Assembly (NCBI GenBank): GCA_963573385.1 | Contig: CAUYLG010017992.1 | Location: 1-64,000 of the forward strand | Reading direction: 5' to 3' | Source of the DNA: Cacajao melanocephalus | Taxonomy: Eukaryota; Chordata; Mammalia; Primates; Pitheciidae | Length of the DNA: 64,000 bases | Shown here: piece by piece, positions 47,630-59,310 of the stretch | Layout: each line of letters begins with the position of its first letter | Position numbering within the stretch: position 1 is the stretch's first letter | Notes under the pieces: generated by a model | Seen by the model: the letters and a program-made list of their open reading frames with translations, nothing else | Told to the model about the DNA's origin: nothing | Databases searched by the model: none | Made by a program: the position numbers and the translations under genes

Positions 47630-47850
47630 CAGTAAACACCTGCCATGTGCCAAGTGCTGTGCCTAGCACTCCCACCATGGTATTTCACAGAGGTCTCCCA
47701 GCAGCCCTGCAGGGGAGGAATAACTGTCTACATTGAACTGAACTACAGTGGAGACTAAAAAAGGTTAAGTAACTTGCCCAAGGTCACACCACTAATAAGA
47801 AGCACAGCCAGCTTTCAAGTCAGCTCTATCTGGTTTTACATTTGGGTCCA
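47630..47850 (-). mobile_element. MIR SINE, minus strand
   Basis: CATGTGCCAAGTGCTGTGCC, AAAGGTTAAGTAACTTGCCC and AAGGTCACACCACTAATAAG are complement MIR. Confidence 0.85.
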
Positions 47851-48515
47851 TGATGCCATGGTGCTAGAGAGGGGCAGGGTGGAAGGAGGGATGGAGGAAG
47901 CGTGGGAAGGAAGGTGAGGACCCAGAGGACATACCCCAAAGAGCATTGATGGTGGCCCTTCTCCAGCTCAGCAGAGCTAGGCATGCCAGGAAGTCACACT
48001 GGGAACTGGAGGGCACTGGGTAAGTCTGGTTCACAGCCAGATGGGGATTCTTTTTTTAAAAAAAAAGAATGCAACTGTTAGCAGCTGCAGATGGGGATTC
48101 TTAAGAGCAGTAGAGACATATCCTGCGGGAGGGTGGAGGCAGGGGGTTGCTGGGATTGACCGCTTCACTTCTGGGTTGCCACTCCAAGCTTCCTGTGGGG
48201 CAATGAGCCCTGTCGCTTCCCAGAGAGAAACTGCACCCCACAGACCAGAGGAGAGACCAAAGCTCCTGCCCCACATCCACATCACCCAGGCTTCTAGCCC
48301 CCAGGGGCTGCATCGGTGCTTCAGCGTTCTCTGCCATCCCCTACTCCCCATGTCCTTTGTGATCCAAACTCTTAGGTCTCTGTGTCCCACAGGTCACCAC
48401 TTCCTGCCTCTCAAGTTCCCACATCCTATGGGCCGTCCTGGGAGCGGAAGGGTTACGGCTTCTGCTGCTGAGTGGAGGCTGCTGTTCCCCAGCGTTAAGC
48501 AGCTTTAGTGTCTCC
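47851..48515. other. Single-copy sequence with 15-bp direct repeat
   Basis: CAGATGGGGATTCTT occurs at 48038-48052 and 48088-48102, flanking a T/A-run and about 20 further bases. No gene recognised. Confidence 0.45.
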
Positions 48516-48930
48516 TACCCCAGCCCTGATTTAAAATTCATAAATGCTAATCCTTCATAATTTACGGTTTAAAAGCAGCCCCACTCACAGGCCCCGTGGC
48601 TACAGCTCTGTCAGAGTAATTATGCCGCCAAGCTGAAATTGGACTACTAACTGAGATATTAAACGGGGGGGAAATCCTCGCGCTGGCAGCCGACCCAATT
48701 ATTCCAAATAAGCAAACAGATTAGTGAGTAATTTTCCAGTTAAATTTGGTGATTGGTGCCAGAATTGTATGTTAAATATTCAGAAGTAAATAGATTAAAG
48801 ATGAAATGTGCCCCCCTCCCTTTTTCCAGGCTTAATTTACTGTGTATATTAAAACTTTTTCATGAGGAGAAAAAAAGTGAAAAATGGTAATTAAAAAATC
48901 CAAATAAACCCCTCTGGGCCTCCTGGCATA
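48516..48930. promoter_or_regulatory. Strong AT-rich motif-dense island
   Basis: Repeat-free and packed with TAAT/ATTA cores: CATAAATGCTAATCCTTCAT, GTCAGAGTAATTATGCCGCC, CCAATTATTCCAAATAAGCA, GATTAGTGAGTAATTTTCCA, GGTAATTAAAAAATCC. It ends sharply at GC-rich DNA near 48910. Candidate homeodomain-type enhancer, inferred. Confidence 0.5.
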
Positions 48931-51235
48931 ACGAGGCAGGGGCCGGGCCCCCCAGCCTCCTTGACTTACGGTAGGGCCAGCCACCTCCCCTGGACCCAAA
49001 CTCCAGCCCTACGCGGGGCAGAGGCATGGAGGATGTAGGATTCCGGGCATCTGGGTGGGCTAGGGACCTCCCGGCCCCTGTGCGCTGGGGTTGTATTCTT
49101 TACAAAGATAAATCCCAAATCTATTAGTCCTCAAGTCAGACAGAGCTGAGAAAATCCAGGTAGGGGGTGGGGGGAGAGGTGGTTCTTGAGTGGGCACTCG
49201 AGCCCCCTGGAGGTGCTGGGCTGCTCCTAGCACAGAGTACTGTCTGGTTCTCAGTGCCCAAGTGCCCAGGGCTAGGACCCAGGCTACCGGCAGCAGCATG
49301 CTGTCCTGTCCTGGCTGTAGCTGCTGGTCTGCTGTCCTGGGGCAGGGGTGCTGAGCAGTGGCTGTCCCCAGCACACTCACCTGGCCGGGCCTTGCCACTG
49401 CTCACCCTCAAGCATTCCTTCCCACCTCCCACTTAGGTTCTTTGCAGCAGTTCAGCTGCAGCTGTGCCTCTGACAGGGAGAGGCCGGTGAGTCACCTCCC
49501 CATAAGCAAGTACAAACGGAGGCCACTGGATTGTCCCAATTCAGGGACGCAAATGAATGGTCTGCTGCTCAGCCTGTGCTCTCTCTGCCGCCCCCTAGAG
49601 GACCTGGGCGTCTGGGACAGGCTCACCCTGGGCAGGTGCGCAGAGTCGCACAGGAACAGGTGCAGGTGAGCAGAGAGGATGGGGAGGAGGCGGGGGCACA
49701 CAGAGGCCCAGCCTAGGAAGAAGCAGCCATGGGAAGGGGGTTTGGGGGTGGTGAGGAGCAGGTAGGGCCAATAGGCTCCGGGAAGGGAGGACAGAGCCTT
49801 GGAGCCAGGGCCTCCTGTCTGGGTTCCTGCCCCTCAGCATCCCAGTTCCAGGCCTGGCACCAACCTTGGGCACAGCCTCCTCCAGGGTAGCCCCTCATCC
49901 TCCCTTTGTCTCAGGGATCCCCTTCTTATAGGTTCCAAATCACAAAGCACTGAGAATGTGGATGGAGAGGGGGATGAGAAATATGGGGAACGGCGTCACC
50001 TTCTCCGGAGAACCCCCTTCCCTGTCTGTCAAAGTGATCTCTATGACCTCGGCCATGCTGAAAGGACTCCCTGTCCTCTTGGGGTTGCAGAGAGCTCCCT
50101 TTTTCTCCTTTACCTCTGAGTGGCCTGCCTGAGGGATGGGGGAAGGTTCCAATAGCCCCTTCCCAGCATGGACATGCTGCCTCTGTAATCCTAGGAAAGC
50201 CTGGCCTGGTCCACCAGGATGGCACCTCACATAAACCCAGGACAGGCAGGCCTCTGGGCCCTCAGATGAGTCACAGGAAGATGGTGTGGGCAGACAGAAA
50301 GGGCATGTTTGTCCTGTCCTTGGGACCTGTCCAGCTCAGCCTTCTCCGATTCACTAGGCTACTGGTTCTCCAACAGAGCATATGAGAACCCCCTGAGACT
50401 CTTTCACAAAATATATACAACCCCTACCCCCTCACACGCACATGTGGAATCCCTTATGGGATATTAACCAGCTTACACAGTGCAGTGAGGATTGCCACTC
50501 CTAGACTAATGATTTGCAGGTTTTAAAAAGTGGCCAAGCCCTCTTTCAAAACAAATCTTTTGTATAAGCCCATTATGCAAAGCAGATAACAACTTGGGGT
50601 AAATGTCTTTATTTGCCACTCCCCATCCCCTCCCCCACATTCTGAGTCATCTCAGGGGCAGGGGGAACCCCTAGAATTCTGCCAGCTGCCCAGCACTAGG
50701 AGGCCAAGCCTCTAGTTTGTGGTCCCTGGATTTGTTTCTCCCAAGGAGCCTCCTTTATCAGTGGCTCCAGAAAGATGAATGTGTTGCCGTGTTCTGGGTT
50801 GGCAAGGGGTTGGAGGCAGAGCCAAGTCCATCCAAGTGCCGCCGAAGGCAGCTGCTAAGACCAGGAGGGCTGGTCCAGCTGGTGGTTGGCTGTGGCCCCG
50901 TGCTCTTTCTCAGAAAGTTTACAACCAACTTCTCCAAGAGTTCCCCAAAAGAGTGGTCAATTAGGATTAGAGAGTAAATGGGCCTTAGCCTGAGGGCCCT
51001 ACCCTTATGGTCACCCTTTCTACAGGTAGAAGCCTTCCCTGGCTTCTTTTCCTCTGGGACCACAGCAACAAAGTCCTTCTCAGGCCTTTGGGAAGATGGG
51101 AAGGGGAAGAGGGGCCTGAGTCCTTGTCTTCACATCTTAGGCTCTGACCAGGGTCCAGGGGACCCAAGGTATGCAGACATCTCAGGTTTTATTGTTTCTT
51201 TCTCTAGGAAAAAAGTCCCCAAATAAAACAATATT
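48931..51235. other. GC-rich single-copy sequence
   Basis: No confident repeat. It contains a CTCF-like core near 49586. A faint MER5-like trace (ACTGGTTCTCCAACAGAGCA) occurs at 50362. No coding support. Confidence 0.4.
49586..49602 (-). promoter_or_regulatory. CTCF-like motif, minus orientation
   Basis: TGCCGCCCCCTAGAGGA resembles the complement of the CTCF consensus (...GCGCCCCCTGGTGGC...), differing at two core positions. Occupancy unknown. Confidence 0.35.
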
Positions 51236-51330
51236 ACAAAAAACATTTACCAAGCACCTACTGTGTGTGGCCAGCACAGGGGACATGGCACTGTCACTTA
51301 CTCATTGGCCCTCCCATTGGTGGACGCCCC
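51236..51330. mobile_element. Ancient repeat trace (L2/MIR3-like)
   Basis: AACATTTACCAAGCACCTAC then TGTGTGTGGCCAGCACAGGG matches the ...TTTATTGAGCACCTACTATGTGCCAGGCAC... word. Short and diverged. Confidence 0.4.
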
Positions 51331-51900
51331 CAGGTGTACCTGGTAATCTTTCTGACGGAGAAAAAGTTCCTACTTTGTTCCACAGGTGCCTGGCCCAGCT
51401 GAGTCCTGGCCTGTCCCCACCTGTTGTGGTGAACAGAGCCTCACAGAAGCAGGCCCTCCATTTCTGCCTGCTCACCGATCTGCTCTGGATTCACTATGAA
51501 CACAATTTGGCATGAAAAACTACAGATTATCCCTTCACTAACCTCCAACTAGTTGTTGCTGCTGTTTTCAAACAGCTTCCTATTTAAGCCTTTCCAAAAG
51601 GACCAAACTTTGTTTCCCATGAGGATTAAAACGTCAAATAACAACCAAAAGCATCAGAACACAGCTGGTGAACAGTTAGCCAAGCCGGCTGCTGGACCAG
51701 GTGCAGTGACTCTGGAGCTGATTGGATTTCTTTGCACGGAAGCCCCAGCCCTTTACTATACAATTAAGGTGGGGGCCAACGCCCCGTGGATGGGTGGGGA
51801 AAGCCTGCACCATCACAGGGCGGGCTCTCTGTGCTGAGCTCCTTGCTAGACCTCTAGGGGACAATTCCCCTACAATGGGAAATTCTTGCCACAGAGAATC
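51331..51900. other. Single-copy sequence
   Basis: No recognised repeat or gene. 51540-51670 is AT-richer. Confidence 0.4.
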
Positions 51901-51919
51901 CACTCTGTTGGAATACACA

Positions 51920-52011
51920 GAGGGACACACAAACGCACATGCACTTTATGCATGCTCACGTATATGCGTAAACAGTTGCATACAAGGACACTCACAAAAG
52001 CAAACACACAG

Positions 52012-52055
<44 letters not shown>

Positions 52056-52062
52056 ACACACA
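51920..52062. repeat. CA-rich degenerate tract with (CA)n core
   Basis: An irregular CACA/TGCA/ATAC region leads to a perfect CA run at about 52023-52050, then CAGACACACACACA. Likely polymorphic. Confidence 0.85.
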
Positions 52063-53140
52063 ATCCCCTAGGCCTTTCCAAACACTTGGCCTATGGGAAG
52101 GGGGCAGTGGTGTGCTATTAAATCAGTTCTCCGGGTGGGGAAAAGGTCCTGGTTTAAAGTGTTTGCCAATTTCCTTGATGTAAATACTCTCACAGTGGCA
52201 GATTTTAAACAAGTAATAGTTTAACAACTGACTGGAAAAATTCCAGGATATTTTCCAATTGTCTTGTCTCTTACTCCAACAAACCATTGTCTTCAGGACC
52301 CTGTCCCAGACCCGGTTGCTGTAGGAGGAACCTGGTTGAGATGGTCTGAGCAGATGGGAAAGCAAGGCCGGGTGTTGGTCTTGATAACTCGATCAGGCCA
52401 AACCTGGTTGTCAGGGAGGAGGGTCATTGAGCTCGTTGAGCACCAGGTGGTATAAGGATTCCATAAGCCCCTGGAGGCTTCAAGGGGCCTGCTTCGACTC
52501 GGAAGGGAGAAGCTACAGGTAGGCGGATGGTGTTGCTGGGCTGATGAGTGACATTATCACAGCCACCCCAGGAGGTGGTGGGCTCCCTGTCACTGGAGGT
52601 TGGAAGCGGGGGCAAGGACCACTCAGCTGGGACCCCAGGGAAGAGTTCACGCCTGCCTTCTCATCCCCTCTCCCAGGACTCTGCACACAGGCCTTTTGCC
52701 CCTGAATCACACCACAGAGTAATGAAGGGCTTGGGTTGTTCTCGATCCACCTTCTGGAATTGGGAAACCCAGTTCCCACTGGTGAAGCCAGGCTGCCTGG
52801 CGTGGCCTCGTGTGACACCAGGGACCACTTGCTACTCACAATGGACTTGGCTGAGAGCCAGGCCCCCTCCTCTTGTTCTGGCTTCTGCCCATGGCCTTAG
52901 TCGGCCTGGTGGGAGGGGAGTGGGCACCCTCTGGCTGCAGCAGCCTGGCTCTGTCTATCCTATTTCCTTGCCGGGCCCATGTTCCCCAGAAGCGACCTTT
53001 CTAGCATGATCCCGGGTCCCTGAACTTCCAGTGCCTCAGAAGGCAAGTTCTCAGCTGAGAGGCTCACAGCTACCTAGATGTATGTGATGATGAGTGCAGG
53101 AGTGTGGGCATGTGTGTGAAAGAAAAATTATTTTTAAAAA
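52063..53140. other. Single-copy sequence
   Basis: No recognised repeat or gene. A 153-codon frame (52548-53009) has no recognised motif. Confidence 0.4.
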
Positions 53141-53149
53141 TAGAAAAAT

Positions 53150-53436
53150 AAGCCAGGCACAGTGGCCCACTCCTGTAATCCCGGTCTGGGAGGCCGAGGC
53201 AGGAGGATTGCTTGAGCCCAAGGGTTTGAGACCAGCTTAAGCAACAAAGTGAGACCCCTGTCTCTACAAAAAGAAAACAAAAATCAGCTGGGTATGGTGG
53301 TGTGCACCTGTAGTCCTCCTCAGGAGGCTGAGGTAGGAAGATCGCTTGAGACCAGGAGTTTGAGACTGTGGTGAACCAAGGTCGTGCCACTTCACTCTAG
53401 CCTGAGTGAGACTCTGTCTCAGAAAAAGAAAAATAA
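53150..53436 (+). mobile_element. AluJ-like, plus strand
   Basis: AGCCAGGCACAGTGGCCCAC, GGAGGATTGCTTGAGCCCAA, GTCTCTACAAAAAGAAAACA and GTGCCACTTCACTCTAGCCT. It is diverged, with a short A-rich tail (AGAAAAAGAAAAATAACAAC). Confidence 0.92.
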
Positions 53437-53479
53437 CAACTATCACCTTATTGAGAACTTATTTTAACAAACAAGGCAG

Positions 53480-53748
53480 AATAGTACAATGGTTATAAAC
53501 ACAGATCTTGAAGCCAGACTACGTGGGGTCATAAGCCTGCTTCTTCCATTTACCAGTTGTGTGATTTGGGGCAAGTTCTTCTTGTCTGGGAGCCTCAATT
53601 TCTCCATCTGTAAAATGGACACAAGAATAGGACCTGTGGTATAGTGATGGGAACTAAACACACTGATATATGAGGAAAGCACTGAGAATAGTACCTAGCA
53701 CAAAGTAAGCACGATAAAGTGTTAGCTCCTTTTATTACTATCATTATC
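53480..53748 (+). mobile_element. MIR SINE, plus strand, nearly full length
   Basis: AATAGTACAATGGTTATAAA, TGTGTGATTTGGGGCAAGTT, CAATTTCTCCATCTGTAAAA and GAGAATAGTACCTAGCACAA run in MIR order from the 5' tRNA-related part to the 3' end. Confidence 0.92.
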
Positions 53749-53945
53749 CAATAGCTCTGTGCTGCAAATCTGGAGATTTATTTAATTCAGTCCTTGTAAC
53801 AGTACCATGAAGTTGGTGCTATTAATTGTCCCCCTTTTATAGACAAGGAGTCAGAAGTTCAGAGGTTAAATAACTTGCCCATTGTCCCACAGGGGTAAGT
53901 GGCAGAGCCAAACCTCCAACTCTTAATTCCTGGAGTCATCTCAGT
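53749..53945 (-). mobile_element. MIR SINE, minus strand
   Basis: CCCTTTTATAGACAAGGAGT, GAGGTTAAATAACTTGCCCA and AAGTGGCAGAGCCAAACCTC are complement MIR. It abuts the plus-strand MIR tail to tail. Confidence 0.88.
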
Positions 53946-55160
53946 GGAGTTCCTAACAGCAACCTAAGCCACAGGTAGGACACAATAGTTTTTTTCAATG
54001 GGCAAATCCACAAAAATGGAGTCCACAGAGATCTGTCCACTCCTGAAATCGGCAATAAACAGCGATGACAGAGCTCTCTCTTCTCCATCATGGCCACAGC
54101 AAAGGAGAAGCCAGAACAAAGGTGAGGGGGACTTGGGGGGGACAAGGGCTTGCCTTGTTTTGCACCTCATGTGCCTCATCTGTCATCTTGCACAAATAAA
54201 AAGGCCCTTTGCTGCCTGGTACCCAGGCATGGGGATATTTGGGATGGGAACCTGTCTCTGCCAGCAGGAACTCCATGTGGTTAAGACTGGAACATCCTTG
54301 GTTGTCTCTGATCTTCTTTCAAGATGTTTTTTCCTTTAGCCATTGGTCAAAAGTCAATTCTGGACCCCATCCTAGATGGGGTCTCCATCTGCGTGATGTT
54401 GCTGATTGGGTGGTAGCATTTGTCACAGGCATCCATACAAGTGATCTTCAAACTGTCTTACTTATTGTGCATGTGATTGCTAAAGTCTTCGGGGCATGTG
54501 CACCCCACTTTAGAGAACACTGATCCAGTCAGGAACTGCTACGTAATTTTCTAAGCCTTGTGCAAAATGAAAACGTGGCCCCAGGCCCAGATTTGGGAAG
54601 TCAACCTCCCCTTTCCAGAGGCCCGTCACCCCAACCCACAGCTGGTGGGTGACCCCCAGGGATTATGACGACCCCCATGTCAGGGCTTGCTTAGTACCTG
54701 ATTCCAGGACGGGGAAGAGGCCCCCATGGAGCTGACTGTAGAACATGCATTTCTCAGACCAGGGTGGATGGCCACCTTGCCCCACCCTAGAAGCTGTGGG
54801 CACTCACCTGGTCTTTCCTGCGTCTTTGCACAGAACCCTGCTGGGGTGGAAGGCAACCGTGGAATGGGAGTCATTCAGTCTTTCCCTGCCACTCCGACTG
54901 ACCCGCCTGGTGTGCAGGGTGGTGGTGGGCACAGCCCTGGGACAAGGAGGCTGAGGGGACTGGGGCACTAGGCAGGAGGAATTAGGCCACTGAGAAGTCC
55001 TCCCTTCCAGGGAGGTGGTGGGAAGCAGGACTGTGCTCCAAGCCCAGGCACAGCCTCCATGTCCCATTAGGCTTCACCACAAAACACACATTCAAAGATA
55101 AAACGATAAGACTTTCAAGATGGCAACCACAGGGCATGAAACTCTAAGCACGGGGCCCTT
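53946..55160. other. Single-copy sequence
   Basis: No confident repeat. A hAT-like trace at 54440-54530 (AAGTGATCTTCAAACTGTCT, CACTTTAGAGAACACTGATC) may be a decayed MER5-type element. Confidence 0.4.
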
Positions 55161-55835
55161 CTAGGAATGGGCCACTGCATCCAGGCCACAGCTCTCTATT
55201 CAACAACCAGGTCCCACAGATCTGCACCCAAATGCCTCCCCTTTTCCAGGCCCCTGCATCGTCATGCCCCTGACTAGCTAGAAGAGTCCCCCTCACTTAC
55301 AGGATGAAGTCCTCACTCACTGCCCTCTGCGATGAGAGCTGACTTTCTCCCCAGTCTCATCTGCCCCTCCCATCTCACCCCTGCACCCAGCCATGCCTAC
55401 AGACCTCATTGCCTTGTGTCGCTCCTTTCTGCCTCTCCTCCTTTGCCTATGCTGTCATCTGAATGTCCTTCCCCACTGGCACCTGGAATGCTCCTCTGCA
55501 ACCCCAAGAGTTTATGTACTTTGCCACTAGCCTGATGGAGTCTTTCCTGACCTCCAGGAAGATGTAAAGATGGTTCTTTTTCTTTTGTCTCATTGTACCT
55601 TATGCACGAACCTGTTATAACACCTACTACGTTTGTCCACCTATTTATTCAATATGGATTTATGGAGCATTTATTATATTCAGTATCAGCCTGGCTGACG
55701 CTCTCTGACTCTCTCTTGAGGAATAACCAGCCCCAGCGGTCACTGTCTGAGTTCTAGTCATCTCATATCTTCAGAGCCTGAAGGCAAGTCATAAATATTT
55801 GTCAAATTAAAGAATGAATGAATGAATATCTGCTA
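55161..55835 (+). mobile_element. L2 3' portion
   Basis: CACTTACAGGATGAAGTCCT, CACCTGGAATGCTCCTCTGC, CCTGATGGAGTCTTTCCTGA and AAGAATGAATGAATGAATAT follow L2 order to its 3' end. Parts in the middle are diverged. Confidence 0.7.
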
Positions 55836-55889
55836 GGGCCACTGCCCAGTCCCATATCTACTAGTATTTAGAGCTAATACTTTGAACCA

Positions 55890-56132
55890 GCATCTAGTCA
55901 CAAAGCCTTGGAGGCATGAAATAGTGGCCTATTGGAGTGGGCATTGAGGAGTAGGCTGATTGGGACAAGGCTGCAGAGGTTGCGGAGGCAATAGAAGAAA
56001 AGATGGGCAGAAGCCAGAGCAGTCAGGATCTGGGACGCCCAGGTAAGGATTCTGCACCTGAGTCTAGAGGCAATGGGAGCCATCGAAGGTTTCATTGAAG
56101 GACCTTTGGCTCCTGCATAGGCTGGGTTAAGG
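55890..56132. mobile_element. Ancient repeat fragment, left of MER1B
   Basis: CAGAAGCCAGAGCAGTCAGG and GAGTCTAGAGGCAATGGGAG resemble an old mammalian repeat also seen near 58.8 kb. It is interrupted by MER1B. Confidence 0.45.
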
Positions 56133-56472
56133 CAGCAGTCCCCAGCCTTTTTGGCACCAGGGACCGGTTTCCTGGAAGACCATTTTTCCACAGATGGGGT
56201 AGGGGGTGGGGTGGGGGATGGTTTTGGGATGAAACTGCTCCACCTCAGATCATCAGGCATTAGATTCTCATAAGAAGCACTCAACCTAGATCCCTCACGT
56301 GCCTATTTCACAATAGGGTTCATGCTCCTATGAGAATCTAAGCTGCCACTGATTTGACAGGAGATGGAGCTCAGGCGGTCATGCTTGCTTGCCCGCCACT
56401 CACCTCCTGCAGCCCACTTCCTAACAGGCCATGGAGCAGACCAGTCTGCAGCCTGAGGGTTGGGGACCTTTG
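56133..56472 (+). mobile_element. MER1B, non-autonomous hAT transposon
   Basis: CAGTCCCCAGCCTTTTTGGC, ACCAGGGACCGGTTTCCTGG, CACCTCAGATCATCAGGCAT, CCTATGAGAATCTAAGCTGC and TGAGGGTTGGGGACCTTTG reproduce MER1B end to end. Flanks GGTTAAGG and GATTAGGG are an 8-bp target duplication with two differences, as expected for an old hAT insertion. A G-rich run at 56196-56218 lies inside. Confidence 0.93.
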
Positions 56473-57000
56473 GATTAGGGGGTGGGGAAATAGTTCATTC
56501 ATGCAGATGCTGGTACAGGTGGAAGGGTAGTTTGGACTCATTAAGGTTCACTGCCAGGGCATGAGAACAGCAGGGTGGAAAGCTGGAGAGACTATTCTAG
56601 ACCCGGAGGGTCAGTTCTTTACAGCTGCCCCTGTTGCATTCCCACTGACTGAGAACGTGTCCTTCCAAAGCCACCAACCACCAAAGGTCATCTCTCTCCA
56701 TGTCACTTCCCAAGTTCTTTGGCCTTGATAAATTATAAAACGTAATAACACTTAGGAACCAGAGATAATGGGATGTTGGGTCATAGCTTTGAGGACTGTT
56801 TAGTTTCTGATTACAATCCTGGATTCATTCTCCAATTTTGGAAAAAAATGCAAACACGTGCACACTATACAAAATACGCACCATGTGTCACCTCCGCAAG
56901 GGAGACACACATGCAGTCACAAAAGGACATGTCACACACCACCCAGCTGTGTATACATGTACACATGGGCTGGAGAAGGGACAGGGCGGCTGTCATCACA
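56473..57000. other. Old repeat remnant and single-copy sequence
   Basis: 56480-56600 may continue the old repeat left of MER1B. The remainder is unrecognised, with AT-rich 56720-56860 and a CA-rich stretch to 56970. Confidence 0.35.
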
Positions 57001-57019
57001 GTCACCACTCAGTGTGACT

Positions 57020-57255
57020 GTTTCCACCCACTCCTGCTGGGGTCCCACCCACCCTGACTCCCTCAACCACACTCACCTGTTCCCTTGCAGATGACATGCA
57101 CCCTGATCTCACCCCCTCGATACTTGGACCCTCTACTCTCACCCCACTCTCCTTTGTCTGACCCCAACCTCGCCTCCCCACTCCCAGTGACCCCACCCTG
57201 ACTTCACACATCTCGACTCCTGCCTTGACCTCATCCAGCTCTGATTTTGTCCCCA
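57020..57255. repeat. Pyrimidine-rich quasi-repeat
   Basis: CCCTGA/CTCACCCC-type words recur irregularly about every 25-38 bases (CACCCTGACTCCC, CACCCTGATCTCACCCC, CTCTCACCCCACTC, CACCCTGACTTCAC). It looks like an eroded minisatellite. The minus strand stays open and reads as a false Gly/Val-rich ORF. Confidence 0.5.
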
Positions 57256-57729
57256 CTTTGATCATGGCCTCAACTGCACTTCAGGCAATCATGAAAGAGG
57301 TGGGCCTGGCCCGCGTCTGTGTTCTCTTCCCAGCTGTAGACATGATTGCAGTTTCTTCAGCTGCCTTCAATTATTTTGGAAAAAAAGTAGGGTATAAATT
57401 AAAATCAATGGGTAAGTATATATACTCAAGTCTCCTCAATCATTACTAAAACCCACTTTTTTTGTCTTCCTTTTCCCTGGCTCCCTCCCACACATTATGA
57501 GTCCCCTCCCTTCCTGTCCAGTCTCTGCGGGCTACAAGGCAGGCTGCCCTGACTTCTGTGAGTCCTTTCCCGCTTGTCTTCCCTGACCCCCGAACCCCAG
57601 TCTCTTCCTCTCCTCCCTGCCTCACTGGCTGCTCCTCACTCCCCTCTTCCACCATTGGTTGATGTTCCTCGGGGCTCTGACGCAGGCCCCTTCCTCGCAT
57701 CAGACACGGCCCTCACAATCTAGCCCATC
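57256..57729. other. Single-copy sequence with donor-like site
   Basis: A good donor-like GGGTAAGTAT lies at 57410, but the upstream pyrimidine acceptor (CCCTTGCAG at 57089) would enclose a region closed by stops in all frames. No gene supported. Confidence 0.4.
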
Positions 57730-58490
57730 CCATGGCTCCTCACACAGTTCAACCGTGCACTGAAGCCCCCGCATCTCTTTCCCTAGCCCTGAGCTATCCC
57801 CTGGGCTCCACACTCTCATAGCAACAGATTCCAGACATCTTCACCTGGAAGACCCACGTTCAAAACGCAACTCATCACTTTCCTCCCACCCCAACCCACT
57901 GTCCCTGCCCCAAACTGCCCTTCCTCCTATATTCAGCATCCTGCCAAATGGCAATCCCATCACAGTCATCTGGAAATTCTTCACAAGCCTGGCATCCTGC
58001 TAGGACCTCCATGTCTCTTTCTCTTCACTGAAACTCATGAATCATGAAGTCCTGTTCATTTCACCTCTTAAAGAGCCTGATTGATCTGGTTCCCCTCTTC
58101 CACTACCTTAGGCACCCTGGCCCAGCCACCCTCAGCTCGTCCAGAAGACTGGGCTGGAAGCATTTCCTGTCTGGTGTTTCTGTCTCTCCTCCACATTTCC
58201 CCAACCCAGAGCAACCTTTGTAAGACAGAAAACAAACCATGTTTTTGAATCACATGGAACCTTTGATGTCTTCCCATTGCCTATGGAAGAAAGTGAAGGA
58301 TCCTCACCAGGCCATTCCAGGCTCTTTACAGAGTGGCTCTTGCCCACTATTTCTTCTTCCTGTGCCTTCCACCACCTCTGTAGCTTTGCCCCAGCCACCC
58401 TACTCCCCACTTCTCACCACACTCCCCACAGGCCACTGCTCCATGCCTTTGAGGATTTATGGCCAGATGCTGGGTCCAAACTGTTGGCTT
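57730..58490 (+). mobile_element. L2 internal segment
   Basis: TTGATGTCTTCCCATTGCCT, TCACCAGGCCATTCCAGGCT and CCACAGGCCACTGCTCCATG follow L2 (CAATGGCTTCCCATTGCACTC...CAAGGCC...). The left part is diverged. Confidence 0.6.
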
Positions 58491-58529
58491 TAAATACCAG
58501 TGTCGACTGGCCAGGAGTGAGGAAAGAGC

Positions 58530-59060
58530 CTCCATCCATTCATTCACTCCACCATCATTTTATGAGCCTGTTTGTTCCAAGCGCTGTTCTAGGAACTGGG
58601 GGTACAATAGTGAGAATCCAAGGGCTCTGCCCAAGGAGCTCACATTCCACTGGGGGAGACAGACAGGAGGACAGGCAAGGACAGAATAAAGTTAGGGGGG
58701 TGGTGCTACTGAAGACATTAACTCAGAATGTGAGGAATCCAGAGTTGCTTTAGACATGGGGTGTCAAATGCAATGGAGGGGGAGGACTGGATTTGGGGAG
58801 GCCAGTCCAGAGCTACTGCAGCAATCACTCAGGAGAGAAATCATGGTGCCTGGGCAGGAGAGGAGGCAGTGGGAACAGAAGGATCTTCAGAAAGTGGAAC
58901 GGGCAGGACCAGATGACTGCTTCACTGTTGGGGAGAGAGAGGAGTCTAGGACCATTCCAGGATTTCTGCCTCAGGCAATTGAGGGGATGGCGGTCCCATT
59001 CATGAAGGGAAAGCTGAGGGGGTGGGAACAGAGGTGGGCCTCAGCTCTGCCCTATGTCCT
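58530..59060. mobile_element. Ancient repeat (L2-like), long fragment
   Basis: CATTCATTCACTCCACCATC, GTTCCAAGCGCTGTTCTAGG, CACATTCCACTGGGGGAGAC, TACTGCAGCAATCACTCAGG, GGATTTCTGCCTCAGGCAAT and GCGGTCCCATTCATGAAGGG are in the order of a common old mammalian repeat. Confidence 0.6.
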
Positions 59061-59089
59061 TGGTTTCTGTTGCTATTGTTTTTGCTAAC

Positions 59090-59310
59090 AGTCATGGGCA
59101 TATACTAGAGCCAAGCTGGGGCTAAGTGCTTTGCCTGCTTTATCTGATGGAATCCTCGCAATACAACAAATATCTCCATTTTACAGATGGGACTACTGAG
59201 GCTCTAGAAAGTTAACTCACCTGCCTAGGTTAACAGAGCTGGGCAATGAAAGAGCTAGGATGCCAGCCCAGGCCCAGCTGACTCTGAAGGTCCCTCTCTT
59301 ACCATTGCAC
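59090..59310 (-). mobile_element. MIR SINE, minus strand
   Basis: ATCTCCATTTTACAGATGGG, CTACTGAGGCTCTAGAAAGT and CAGAGCTGGGCAATGAAAGA are complement MIR, close to full length. Confidence 0.88.

Noticed and set aside
57089..57411. Acceptor-donor pair suggesting a coding exon
   Set aside because: Stops occur in every frame between the two sites. Only a non-coding exon remains possible.
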